In this document: positions 37,091 to 49,304 of the stretch, piece by piece
Numbering within the stretch: position 1 is the stretch's first letter
Layout: the number at the start of each line of letters is the position of its first letter
Assembly: GCA_013397845.1 (NCBI GenBank)
Contig: VZTG01002131.1
Span: 606,285-670,284 of the forward strand
Direction: 5' to 3'
DNA: 64,000 nt
From: Melanocharis versteri
Lineage: Eukaryota; Chordata; Aves; Passeriformes; Melanocharitidae
Notes under the pieces: model-generated
Told to the model about the DNA's origin: nothing
The model's database searches: none
The model's input: only the letters and a program-made list of their open reading frames with translations
Program-made: the position numbers and the translations under genes

Positions 37091-38658
37091 TGCTTTTCAG
37101 ATTGCTCAGCTCCCCACTGTTTCTCTGAGAGCAATGGAAATCTGCCCAATTTCTGTTGAAACCTCATTGGAAACTGTTCAGTATTCAAGAGGGTTCTTTG
37201 GGCTGCCTTTAACCCGGCGAGTTTACAGAACAGAAGTGGAATTAACCTAAAGCAGTTTTGCTCTTTGGACTGAGTTTGCCACTTTATTAACGTCCTGTGC
37301 TTCACCAGCATTGAGGGTGTCTGATAATGTTTGGGGGTTTGGGGACACAGGCTCGGGGCTCAGGAGCTGTTCTGCTCAGGGGTGACGGGGGATTTCCCCT
37401 CCCTCCCCACTGCTCACCACCAATGTGCTGCATAGATAAGCATGGCTCTCTCCTGCCACAGTGGCTCCACAGAGATGCTGGAGTGCAGAAGTTTCTGCCT
37501 CAGCAGCCCGGGATCAAAATAGGCTGCAAGGTAAATTGAGAGCTGTTCGCTTCCCTTTAAATTGCTGCGTCCGAGCCCTGGTGTTCTTCACAAACAATTA
37601 AATTTAAAACCATCTCTGGGAGGTTTTGCTCTCTTCCAGAAATGAGTTAATAAGAATTTTCAATTTCTTGCATCGCAAGTTGTTGTAAGTCTGAGGCAGA
37701 GCTGGGAGGGATGAGGACAGAATTGTAGTGTTGTGTGGATCTCACTGCTCTCTGGGATTTGTAAGGGAGGCCATTTCCCCTTTTCCTCTTGTATCCAGTG
37801 TCCAAACTTTGGGTGAGCCCCCAGCTCTAGCAGAGTTGACTCCACATATAATAAAATAATTATGAATTTAACTTCTCTAATAATGTCGACGGCTGGAGTA
37901 GGTGGCTGCTGCTGTGCTGCCTGCACCTTCTGAGCTTTTTTGGGAATACTCATCCTATGCAGACATTCAAAACCTGCATGTTCTTCACCTGGAGCATTAT
38001 GCTGCACCTCATGCAGTGTCAAGAATCTCCTCTTCCTCTGGAATCTAGAGGTGGTCTCTGTCAGGTGACAGACCACCAGGCTTGGAGGACTCAGTCATTT
38101 CATTCAGCATGTGACAAATTTCATTTTCTTATGCAAGCTTCAGGCCTGGTTTTGATCTGCAAGCAAACCCAGGGTGTGCTGCTTGGTCCTGTGTTAGGGT
38201 GCAAAGCCACAGCTAATTAGCCATTCCCTTTACTCTCACAGAGACAGCATTTGGAGCATTTGCTCTGATCCTTTCCTTAATGCTTAATAAATTCTTCACT
38301 GTTACACTATAATTCATTAACTTCACTTTTGAAAGGATCGACTCAGCTTTTTCAGGCCTGTGTGTGAACATGAAAGAATAGAGCCAAGAAGTTGGATTCT
38401 TTCAAGTCACAATCCCAGATGCCTCCACACTGCTTTGAGGATCATTATTCTGCTGGAGTAATTTAGGCACTTTATTGCCAGGATTCTTTCTAAGCGTGCA
38501 ATTGGAAACTCTGAGCTGTTGGTCTGAGCTGTGCTCTGCCCCTGGATTCTTGGTTGAGAGCATTTCCCATTCTCTCAGTTTGGAGAATATCCTTGTTTGG
38601 GCTAATGATGTTCAAATGCTCTTTAAGCACTGAAATTGTAACCTTGTGCATTTATTGC
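37091..38658. other. Unique non-coding DNA with a weak exon-like cassette
   Basis: The best candidate is 37462-37530 on the plus strand: acceptor CTCTCTCCTGCCACAG, 69 bases open in one frame (23 codons, starting WLHRDAGVQKFL), and donor AAG|GTAAAT. The next in-frame stop follows soon after the donor. The peptide is not recognised. Otherwise nothing is seen apart from short unrecognised open frames. Confidence 0.3.
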
Positions 38659-38772
38659 TTTTTGTTTGTTTGTTTGTTTGTTTGGGTTTTTTGGGGGTGT
38701 GTGGTTTTTTTTGTTGTTGTTTTTGTTTTTGTGTGTGTGTGTTTTTGTTTGTTTATTTGTTTGGTTTTTTGA
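38659..38772 (+). repeat. T/G-only tract with (TTTG)n and (TG)n
   Basis: About 114 bases with no C and a single A (38755) on the plus strand. It consists of TTTG repeats, a G-run, GTGTGT dinucleotides and more TTTG/TTTTTG. Extreme strand asymmetry of this sort is a low-complexity expansion. It could form unusual DNA structures, but no function is shown. Confidence 0.9.
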
Positions 38773-41700
38773 GTACATTGATTTAAGAATGCCTCAATTT
38801 CTGGGGCTAAGAGAAGATCTGAGAATAAACATCCGACGGGGAAGTTGGATCTTGGAAGTGCTGGGTAGTGTCAGGCAAATCCTTGGTGGTGGGTTCTGCC
38901 AGCAGCAGTGGCTGGGTAGGAATGCCTTGAGTTTTCCACAGTGGGGAAACGCCACAGTGTTCCCTAGGAATAGCTCTCAGAACTATTTGGGTTTAGCAGC
39001 TTCTCACCCCTCTGGGTTTGTGATTTTGAGATGTTTATTTGCATTAGTAAAATGTGCAGAGCAGCTGATTCCAAGAGATAACTCTTCCTTGGGAAGTAGC
39101 AGGAAAATAACATTGGAACAGGCGAGGGGCTCCTGTTTCAGTACAGGGCCAGTCAGAGACCTCCTTGGTGTGGTCTCTGATCATCTGTACCAACCTACAG
39201 GTCTTAAAAATGCATTTTAAATACTCAGGAATTACTGGCAGTATTGTGTGAGGAAATAATCTTTAATCTTGTTTGATGGAACCTGCGGTGCTCTGTCATT
39301 ATGATAAAATCGTGCAGGAGGGTAAAACACCATGAGCTGCCTTAATGTCTGCATATATGGAATAGACACTTCAGCACCATGCATATATATGTACATATAT
39401 ATATTTATTTTATTGACCTGTTCTTCCAGCTCGTTAAACACAGCTGTCACTTGCTATCAGGAGGAAATGCAATGAAAGTCGTTTGGAGAGGGAGATGATT
39501 GGTTGTATTAAATTTACCATGTGTTGTTTGTTTTGCTCTGTAAAGAGGAGCTGTTTTATTGCAGACGTTTGCCCAAACCCAGCCATCACTAGGGGAAGAG
39601 AGGAAGTGGTGGAGGGGTGTAGTCTGATAGAGCCAGTGGGAGAAAAAGCCTTTTTCCAATGCTGCTGGGTAATAATAGGTATCCTCCTACCAAAATTGGA
39701 GGCACAGTACAGACAGATCGCCTGAGCTGCCTTTATTTTCAAAGGCATTTTAATTTCCAGGCTACAATGACAGTGAATGGCTGTTAATCTTTTTTTTTTT
39801 TTTGTCCTCTAATTGTTCAAGTGCTTGTAGGGGAAATCCAGATCAAGGTATGTGTTAGGCATCTAACTCTCCTGCATTTTAAAAACATGTTGAGGTTCCT
39901 TGCTCCGTGAAAATTTTCAATCACATTCCTTAAATTACCTTGTCATGTGTCCTTGTGAACCATTGTAGGTGATGACACAAAATGAAATGTGTATCTGACA
40001 TATTAAGGGTCTAAAGGGAGTGCCCTGACTCTTGTCTTTCTTTGGTGAAGTCATTTAATCTCTCTGTGCATCAGTCACTTCCACAAGAACCAGATGAGAT
40101 TTTTTCTTTTTTTTTTTTTTTTTTTCAGTAAACTGAAAACCCTTACAAATTGCTTCAGGCTGATGATATATTGATTNGTAATGGGGATTTTCATTTTCAA
40201 GTCAGTGTTCAGGAAATTTTCTGAGGTCATGGATATATATTTTATGCCAACTTTAAGCAACTTTCTAAAAGAACCACCCAAGAACACGGCAGTAGTCACT
40301 ACACTTCCATTTCTTGTTGGAAGTGGGTATTTCATGAGGGCAGGTTTGATGTCCAGGTGTACCTAAAGGACAATCTACAGTTGTAACAAATGGATTTAAA
40401 GCTGCAAAGGAAGGGCAAGGGAAGCCTGTCCCTCCTCCTACACAAACAGGACACGAGCGTGTCCTTTGTGACAGGGGATGCTCGAGGCTGCCCTGCCTTT
40501 GCACCCCATCCCCTCTGCCCACCTTACAGAGCTCCCACTGCAGAGCTGGGTAAAAATGGGCATATTCTTACCCCAATAACTTCTAACTGACTAGTGAGAG
40601 TGACCTCCAGAGACACTGCTGAGTTCAATGCTGATAAATGTAAATTTAATCCCAAATTCTTTATCTGTAGAAACATGAAAATAATTTTCCATCCTACTTA
40701 TTTGGAATAGTCTGCAGGTGCCTGTTTCTGGTGGAGCAGTGAGAGAATGGTCTCTGTGATGTTTCTTTTTCCTGAAGGTGCAGAAATAATAGTAGCTAGT
40801 TAAGGAAAAAGGGATATTTGGTTTCACTTATTTCACACTTTTTAAAAAATCAAACAGCAAACCCCAAGTTGTTAGATAGCTTAATTTCTAGGAGGGCCAC
40901 TTCTCTATGCTCCTAATTCCTGTAAAAGCAGAGAAAGCAAAATGCCATCGCCACCAGAGCAATGCACAGGCTGCACATCACTTACACAGGGAGACATTCT
41001 GTCCCTGGGATGGCACAAAGAAGCAGCTGATTGAAGCATTAATGTGTCCCCAGTCCTCTTCTGTGAAAGACAAGGTCACTGCAATGGCTTCAGTGACTGA
41101 GAAGTTGATACCTGATTCCTCCCCATCCTTGCTCAGTGTGCCTTAATCCACTGACTACAGCACTCAGCCTTTTTTTGAGGGGGAAGGAGGTGAAAACAGC
41201 CTAAAGAGATGAATATTTATGGACATATTTCCGTAATTTCAATTCACTCATTGAATCCAGCTAGTACGTACAGCTTCCACCAGTGGGAGGATCCAAATCT
41301 GTACAAGTGCAAATACTGCTGGGGAGAAAGCTTTCTTCACCAAAATAAAAAGGAATGGAAGCAAACCTTGTGCCTAATGATGATGAATATCACCAAAATG
41401 AGTGCATTCAGGGGAAACAAATACTCTTAAATGCTCTGTATATATTATCCTCGTCTTTTTCTTTCACGGTAAAAATGCTAAGTGAGGGAAGAAGCGCACT
41501 GATGGTGCCTAATGCACAGCTACACGTGTATCTCTATATATAGCCCACAAACACTGGTAATGCTCTTGCAAAATGATCATTACTTAGCTGGAAGAAATAG
41601 GTGGCAAGCCCAGCTCACTTCCATGGGAGAGAGTGCAGGGAGCAGAAAAGAGAGAAGGTTTTTTATACCAGCTTTCCTGTCATCAGCCATCAATTAATTG

Positions 41701-41999
41701 CACTTAAACGGACAATCCAAGAGAGAACAATAATAATTTATTAACCATGAAGTGGTTTTCGTTAAAGCCACAAACTAAAGCTGGGCTTGGTGGGGAAGGC
41801 CCTGACCCCAAAGCCAGGGAGGACAAGAGGCAGGAGCTCCCACTGACCTGGGGACAGCCAGGGCAGCTCCAGCTGTTTGGCCTGGCCTGGCACAGCTGGA
41901 AAGGGCAGCAGGAATTCTTGCAGGAATCCAGGAGGGCTGCAAAGCCTGATCAGAGAAAAACTAGAAGCTCTGCTGGGTTTATCCTCATGCCCTGAACAT
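38773..41999. other. Unique non-coding DNA with poly-T runs
   Basis: No gene supportable. Contents: a 9-bp hairpin at 39153-39180 (TCAGAGACC / GGTCTCTGA); an AT dinucleotide-like stretch around 39380-39410; T-runs at 39790-39803 and 40100-40126; and an isolated N at 40177. The T-runs could be the reversed poly(A) tails of minus-strand retrocopies, but no recognisable retrocopy follows. A GC-richer patch at 41780-41950 has no identified content. Confidence 0.4.
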
Positions 42000-42310
42000 T
42001 TCTCTCTTTCAATTTTTATTTATCGTCTACTTATGTAGTCTGTCTAATGAACAGCCTCATATGTAACCTCATAATGAAAACATTACAGAGTATTTCATGC
42101 TTAGCTGGAGCTGAATTTGTCTCTTTGTTTGACCAAGACACACATTTGCAGGGTTATTAGAAAATAATCCATCCAGTGTATATTTTAAAGTAATTGCCTG
42201 ACATTGATTTTGAAATGATGACATTTATCAGAGAATAACACTAATGATATTATTGATAATGCATGCTCATTAATACAGTTGTTTTTATCACTAGTGACAA
42301 TTCCTAGGAG
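42000..42310. promoter_or_regulatory. Candidate conserved non-coding element
   Basis: Unique AT-rich block with repeated homeodomain-like and TALE-like words: TCTAATGA near 42045, AGTAATTG near 42190, CTAATGATATTATTGATAATGC around 42240, and CTCATTAATACAG near 42268. There are no simple repeats. The composition and word density match the usual look of vertebrate conserved non-coding elements; conservation is untested. Confidence 0.32.
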
Positions 42311-43071
42311 CCACAGTTTTGAATTAAGCCTGTGCACCAGCCACTGTAGAAAATCAGCCCAAAAACACAGACGTTGCCTCATAAAGCTTATGATCTAAAT
42401 CTAAGATAAGAGATGACAATAAGACGATGTGGCTGGAGTCATAACACATCTCCAGGCTCAGTTTTATTAACTGGGAAGGGCATTGCAGCCAAGGTGAATT
42501 ATAGGGGAAAAATGAGTGAAGATGATGGGCTTTGTTTTTTATTACTGCAAGTGGGAAGGAAGCTGTAAAAGGGTCTCTCGTAAGATCAAGGCCTGGCACA
42601 GTGGGTATAGACACATGCACTGATCTGGAGCAGCTGACCTGCCATTGAGTGTGTATCATGGCAATTCTTGAGCCCCCAGACCTCCAGGAACCTTTCTGGC
42701 AGCATGAACAGCTCCTGAAAAGCCAGTTATGGGCAGCCTCAGCAGGGGATGTGTGTGGTGAGAGCCCTGAGCAAGGGGGCTGGAGAGCAGCATCATAATC
42801 CAGAGCAGCCCAGTGCCTTCAGTGGAGCTGTCACCTTTAGTGGAACAGAGTGTGCCAGTGACTCCCAAAATCCCAGTGGATGGGAGCAGCCGGTGGCCAG
42901 CCTGACGAAGAAAGGTGGGGCTCATTAACACAGGAATTTACATAAACTAACGAGGCGCTCCCAGGTGCTCCCTGCTGCTGGAATGGTCACAAAGCAGGGC
43001 TATAACAATTCCATTCCCGACCCCTGGCAGCCTGCAGTGCCGCGATGGAGCCAGGCATCTCCCCGTCCGCA
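42311..43071. other. Unique non-coding DNA, GC-richer to the right
   Basis: No gene recognised. Sequence at 42655-42930 is GC-richer and could be a decayed repeat, but I cannot name one. Confidence 0.4.
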
Positions 43072-43447
43072 GGGGCTGGAGCTTCCAGGTCCGCTCACAC
43101 TGAGCCACGAGGGTTTGTGCTGCCGCAGACCTGCATCCTCCCTGGGGAGGCTCCTCTCCCACTGATGACGATATTTGACATTCCAGGTCCTCCACATTCC
43201 AGATTTTTCCCCGTTCATGGCCCTGGAGACAGCAAGCACTCTCAGGATAGTGGCCACNGGGGCTGGAGCTCCCAGCTCCGCTCACACTGAGAGCCATGAG
43301 GGTTTGTGCTGCCGCAGACCTGCATCCTCTCTGCCGAGGCTCCTCTCCCACTGATGACAATATCTGACATTCCAGCTACTCCACATTCCAGATTTTTCCC
43401 CGTTCATGGCCCTGGAGACAGCAAGCACTCTCAGGATAGTGGCCACT
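43072..43447 (+). repeat. Tandem duplication, two ~188-bp copies, with N at the junction
   Basis: Copy 1 (43072-43257) and copy 2 (43259-43447) align end to end with roughly a dozen substitutions and one 2-bp indel, about 93-94% identity. The final 67 or so bases are identical. A single N (43258) sits exactly at the junction. Both copies have open frames on the minus strand giving similar peptides, which is a consequence of the duplication and not evidence of a gene. The source sequence is not recognised. Confidence 0.92.
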
Positions 43448-43779
43448 GTCTTAATCAAACCTGTTTGAAGGGTGGTGCTGGGAGACAAATATTTAATTGA
43501 TTTACAGCACAGCAGCAGTGGGAGGAGAGGGAGGGGAACCACAGCGTATTGGAATTTGAAATACAAAAAAACCCCCTTTGTGCCAGGATGTTTTGAAATT
43601 CCAAGCAGTGAGTTTGTTCGTAGGTTAAAATGGATTTTCTAAAACCAAGGCAAGTCATTCTGGTAACGGTCCTGCTCAAAGAACTGCTCCTGAATGTGAA
43701 TGGGGAAAGCTGCTGTTCATGAGGTATTCCAGTGCTTAAATGGTTTCCCAAAGCACCACAGTTTTCAGAAATTTATGAA
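43448..43779. other. Unique non-coding DNA
   Basis: Nothing recognised between the tandem duplication and the octamer-rich block; one short A-run lies near 43565. Confidence 0.4.
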
Positions 43780-44030
43780 GAAAATAAAATACTGAAAATG
43801 TGCAAATGCAAAGCATAATTTTCCAATTAATTTAATATAATCATGCTTTGCATCACACAAGCAGAATAATAATTTCAGAAAAATAATTTGTCAGAAAAAT
43901 AGCAGATACAACAAACATTCTTGTATTTAGAACGGTCTATTTAGAATATTCCTAATGCTTTATTGCATTTGCATTGCAAAATAAGAAAGGTAATATCCTA
44001 TCAGACTTTGAAAGGCTCAATAGATGTATG
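43780..44030. promoter_or_regulatory. POU-octamer-rich candidate regulatory element with inverted repeat
   Basis: AT-rich unique block. It holds a consensus octamer ATTTGCAT at 43967-43974, a TGCAAAT at 43801-43807, and a perfect 11-bp inverted repeat: ATGCAAAGCAT (43806-43816) and ATGCTTTGCAT (43843-43853). The inverted-repeat arms are themselves octamer-like, and a CCAATTAATTTAATATAAT homeodomain-like spacer lies between them. POU-domain factors bind such sites, often with partner homeodomain or SOX proteins. Which factor, if any, acts here is unknown. Confidence 0.35.
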
Positions 44031-47000
44031 TTCATCACTCGGTAAGAAATTAAAGAGAGACCTTAGAGTAGAATAAATAATGAAAAAAAAAAGATTCTAT
44101 GTTCATTCCAAATCTGTCTAAACTGATGCATTGTCACAGGCTTTTAATGGGTCCAAAATCCCTGGAGGCTTCCAGACTTCAAGAAACTGAAATGGATCTG
44201 ATGGGGGGGGGTTTCAAATGGATTTGTAAAGGTTTCAGGAGTTCCCTGGTTTTCGTGCATGTTAAGATCCTTGCCAGCTGTTGTAAAGAACTGTTTGTTT
44301 TCTGCTTTAGGTTCCCCAGTCTGAGACAACATGAATTTAGTACATCACGAGTTTCTCATTAAACCTATTTTGTTTTTGTTGTATTTCCCATTTTTGCTAA
44401 GTGGGAAGGTATGAACTTTTCATCATGAAAAATCAACATGACCTTTTGCAAAAATGAGGTGCAAGCATTTCAGCATTTGGATGTTCAGCATTTCAGTAAA
44501 AGACCAAATGAATTTTAACACATAATATATCTTAAAATATGAATAGTAACATGAATTGCTTTCCTTTGCCTGGCTTGAAATTTATTAATGTATTTTGAAG
44601 TGATCATGAGAGTTCACCTTAGTAATAATAAAAAAAAACTTGACCAGGAAGAAATAGGGATATTTTAGGTAAATTCCTTTTTTGTTAATTCCTTGAAGAC
44701 TCCTTGTGGCATATAATATATGATTGCTGACAACATTCCTTTATTTGCTGTTTGCGAGGTATGAAACAATGGTTCTCCTAATAGAATTTAAAATATGGCA
44801 TTGTCTAAAATTTGGAGGATTTGGAGCCAATGTGGTGGGCAGGGTCATTGTACGTCCTGCTCAATGCGTGGTGCTTCCACTTTCCAGCAAGGAAAAGCCA
44901 TTGCAGGCAGCTTTTACTGAATAAATCTCTGACCTGCATTAGCACACCTCTGGCAGGAATTGTTGGTTCCCAAAGGATTATGGCTTGATGGGAGAAACTG
45001 TTGCACACAGATTTGATTTAACAACGTGGCCTGACCCCCCGGTGCCCCTGGGGCTGCTGGGGTGGGGACAGGTGAGGCTACACCTGTGTGCATGGCTGGG
45101 GTGGAGCTGAGGGGGAACGTTCTGGCAAAAAGGGGCTGGAGGGCAGAGGAGCCCACCCACACCAGGCCAACACTCCCGTGTTTCTGGGCAGCACACCTTC
45201 TCTGATAGTTATTGCAACAAACATTGAGTACCCCAAATAAGAAGAAGCTTTATTTGTAAAAACTTTCTGTTCTTCACCCGGGCATGATTCAGATTTCCTG
45301 CTCACAGCTGAACTCAATTCAAGTGCACTGAGGTGGTTGGGGCATTCAGGATTCTGTTTCTGCCACACTGAACTCCGCTGCAGTTGAAACTCGGATGAAT
45401 AAGTTTAACAGATTCATCTTTGTTCCTTGGCTGCTGCTGAGACTCTTTTTGGGAGCAGAAATGGTCACTTGCACGTCCTGTTCAAAGAACATGCACTTTG
45501 AATTGCAGAGAACCAAGAACAAATTAACAGGAAAACACAGATTCTTTTTTTCCCCCAAGCTCTCAGGGCTGTGAGGTGTATGGCATACATCACACAACAA
45601 TAAGTGTAGGTACGGGTAAGTTAATATATAAAGAATAACCTTTGATGATGCATTTGGATTGCTGGCAATGTCCTAAACTCTAGTGGATAATTGATAGATC
45701 TCAGCATTCCCTGTTCTCTCTATGCTGTAGGGATTATACATCTTTTAAAATAGAATTTCCACCATTTTAGTCTAGTGGAGTTGGGGAAGACTGAAAATAG
45801 CATTTCAGTCAGCACTGCTTGGCTGCTATTCTTCCCAGATGGCTCGGAGCACTTTCCCTCAAAGAAATTCCTGTCACAGTGGTTCTGTACACATCTTAGG
45901 CACCAACAATGCATTTCTGTGTCAGCAAAATAGTTCTGACAACTGCAGGCAGTGCTTGTGTTTGAGGGCATTCTGAGGCAATAACCTCTGCAGTTAAATG
46001 CTTGTGAATTTTCCATCGTGGTGGCTCCAGGAAAGCCTGGCTGCTGGGTGTGAGCACCAGCCTTGCCCTGCTGGGATGCTGGGTGGGGGTTCTCTGCTCC
46101 TCGTGTGATGCACTCATCTCCCGTGCCCGGGGAAGGTGCAGGCTGCCTTTTGTGCCCCCAAAGCCTGGCTGGGCTCCTGCAGCAGAGCCATCAGCCCTGC
46201 CTGCTGCATCTGTGGCAATTCCACCCAGAGGAGATGTTGCAAGACAGTGAGTCCCCAGTGGGATGTAATAGAATGGAAGCAGATGGTGAGCTGAGGAGAG
46301 TTTCAGGGGAGGATTACATTTTCCAGTTACTGTCTTTTTGATTTCACTGTTATTGTCTGATGAATTGTGTCAGATTTGATCCTTCGGATTGAAAAGCTGC
46401 TCCTCAATGTGCTCCCAAATGTACAGATAAAGTAAATGGCTGCTGCCAACGTACTGCCTCAGAAACTTAATTTTTTAATGCCCATTAGAAGGGCCTCTCG
46501 TTCTGTCATATGTACAGTGATTGCTGCCTTCAGCTAAGGATTTTTGTTCTGTTGCAGTTTGGGGTGTCAGCAGCCTGCTGGAGTTTGATACATAACATAC
46601 CTGAGTACTCACAATTTCCTCCTGGCCGAGGCAAGCACAAAGGCTTTCCCTTGCCCTGGCTTGTTTGCACAGCTTTCCTCTGGCTTGTCTGCAGCCCCTG
46701 ATCAGCACTGGGGTCTGTACAACCCTGCTGGCAGAAGCCAGACTGTGAGAGAAGGGAGACACAGACCCCGAGAGCCCAACCAGACCCAAATGTGAGCCCG
46801 TCCCTGCTGGGAGGGCAGGGCCAGCTCCTGGGGCTGGCAGGAGCTCATCCAGTGCTCTTGCATCGAGATGCCCTTTCTACAGTACCAGTGGACCATTCTG
46901 ATGGGCAACTTAAACAATTATACTTTAAAGCACTTTAGAGGATGTATGAGAAAAAAAGAAATTTAAGACTTATTTTCAGCACAAGGATATTCTCTGGATA

Positions 47001-49199
47001 GACTCTACACATTCATTAAAGCAAAGGCTGATACTTTAAAAAACCCAACAGTAGAAAGCTTTTCATATGAATGTTGTGGAATCAAGAGTTAAATCTTGAA
47101 TAAAATTAAGCCCCCCTCTGACTATGGCCAAACATTGTTGTGCCTGCCCCTGTAGTAGATGTTGCTAGAGTTAACAGTATTTTTTGTTTCGTATTTCAAA
47201 ATGGTCATTATTCTTTGGTGACTAAACATATAAAAGTATAACCAGAAACAGATCTTTTCTGTATCATTCCTTTCTATATCCTCATAGCACGTTCAGTCTT
47301 ATTTTCTTTTCCCCCCAGTTAAATCCTGCGTGTTGATTTATTCCATTATGGAAGACAAGGTTATAGAAGGATTTTGACTCTTTTGAATTGAATTGAGGTA
47401 TGAGGAGTGGGTAAATCTAAATGAGGTTGAAATTTGTAGTAGATCACAATGACAGCTTTCTGACTGCTTCCTTTTATTTAGTGTTGGCTCATTTCCTCAG
47501 GCCTAGAGACTCATAAACATTGTAGGAGCACGTGTAAGTGTAATGAACTTCTCCTCGAGACTGTAATGGCTCAGCCTCCTTCAGTGTCTTTGAAAAATTG
47601 CCATTTCATACATTGCTTTGATCATCTTCCTGCATGGCTGTTGCAGATAACCAGGACATTTGAGCTTCCTGCTGCTGTTACTGTTCAAGCCCTGCGGTTC
47701 TGTGGTGGAACATCCTTGGGAAAGGTTCATGTTGAATATTTTTCATGCCAGAATGGTTTAGAAGGATTGCAAGCTTCCAGCAATTCTGAGTGTTTGACTT
47801 GACTGGCATCTGTTACTTTCTGGAGCCTAAAGAGACAAGAGGTTCACCAGCTTTGAGGGTAAAAGAATCTGAGGGTTTCTTATCTATGCTCGTGAGAGCC
47901 TGGCTGAACACCCCCAGCTGTATCACCTCCAGACAGGCTGCTGCAGGAGCAGCTACACTGCTGATTTCACCCCAAAAATGAGGGAATGAAAGCATTTAAG
48001 CATTACAAAGGAGGATACAGTGAGAGTGTTGGTCATACAGCCTGGCTGGGAAGAAATAGGGTGTGGATTGATAAGATTGTGGATTCAGAGCATCAACATC
48101 TCGTTGTGGTTGGCTTTGCAAATCAGGTTCAGTTCCCTAAAAGGTGATTTATGAACAGTACACTGTTTATTGGCCTAGGCAGCAATTATTGGAAGGACAG
48201 GTGTAAAGACATCATTCCATCCTTGTATAAGGGCAGATATTTTGCAATTCTCAGCATCTTTAAATACAGATGGAAATCACACCATGGATGTGCACATCAT
48301 TCCTGACAGAGGGAATCCTGCCTCACCTGGCTGAACTCAGGCACACGACGCTGCACAAACACCATCCTGCATTTCCATGGCCTCTCATCGGGAAATGGAG
48401 GTTCCATGGGCAAAAAAATAGCACAAATGAGAAGAATTACACTTCAACAAGCACTAGAATTTAACAGCATTTAGATGGGAATGGGTATTCAGTTTAAACT
48501 TTGATTTATGACTTTATTAATCCGAGTTCGAACTCTTGCTTCTGTCGCACCTGGTTTGCATTATTCCTACAGGATGGAAATAATGAAAAAAGCACCCCGA
48601 GTTTATTCTCCATAAAGGGAATTTGGGGCTGCATCTGGCCATTTGAGGAGTACTTTGGAGCATTTCTATTCCTGCAATCTCTGTGCTATGAAAGCCCCAC
48701 AGGCTGTTAGACACTCACATGTCTTTCTGTTCCTCTCTAATGAAGCCGTAATAAGGCACCAAATCTCTTGGAATCATTTCTCAAAAATGAAATAGCAAAG
48801 CAGTGCTGAGCTGGGCTATTGCAGCCCTGTCAGCACCGTGGGATAAAGCAGCAGAAATACAAATTGCACCAGCAGCAACAGTTTTTGGTACACAAAAATA
48901 GGAAATATTACTTTTCTGTGCATGATTTTGGTTTAGCATGACTGCTGAGAGCTCTGGGGATTATCCTACCTGAATTTCAGGAATGGTGTCGAGCCCACTG
49001 AGCTTCCCCCAGCTAGGTCTTGTGAAATTAGTGGCAGGAGGAAAAGCAGGAGCCTCATCACTTCTGGAAAATATTGGAAAGCAAAATTAAATTGCTAGTT
49101 TTGAAAGAGTCCAGAAGAGTACAAGGATGTCATGATGACTCCTGGTGACCAACTGGGCTGTCAAGACATAAATAATTCTCAAAATAGGGATCAAAGTTA
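44031..49199. other. Unique non-coding DNA with GC-rich patches
   Basis: No gene recognised over about 5 kb. Notes: an A-run near 44082-44092; a G-run of eight near 44203; GC-richer patches at 45030-45190, 46040-46250 and 46660-46870 with short unrecognised open frames; and a strong donor-like CGG|GTAAGT near 45616 without a matching acceptor. The parts around 45640-45710 and 48720-48800 have a mildly conserved-element-like texture. Confidence 0.4.
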
Positions 49200-49304
49200 T
49201 ATTTCTAGTTTTTGAGGGGTTTTTGGGGGGGCTCTTTGTGTTTTGGATTTTTTTGGGGTTTTGGGTTTTTTTTGTTTGTTTGTTTGTTTGTTTGTTTGTT
49301 TTCA
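49200..49304 (+). repeat. T/G-rich tract with G-runs and (GTTT)n
   Basis: Plus-strand T/G low-complexity sequence. G-runs at about 49216-49232, 49254-49258 and 49263-49265 alternate with T-runs, followed by at least six GTTT units (49274-49301). Four G-runs on one strand could allow a G-quadruplex, although some loops are long. An F/V/C-rich open frame across it is only its translation. Confidence 0.88.

Noticed and set aside
40100..40260. Retrocopy with reversed poly(A) tail at the T-run
   Set aside because: No recognisable gene sequence or nearby polyadenylation signal follows the T-run.
41209..41430. Zinc-finger-like peptide with YKCKYC
   Set aside because: The histidines are not at C2H2 spacing and the frame is short and isolated; judged chance.
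42947..43360. Minus-strand open frame with a repeated peptide motif
   Set aside because: The repetition comes from the 188-bp tandem duplication, which includes a 2-bp indel and an N; no splice or domain evidence.
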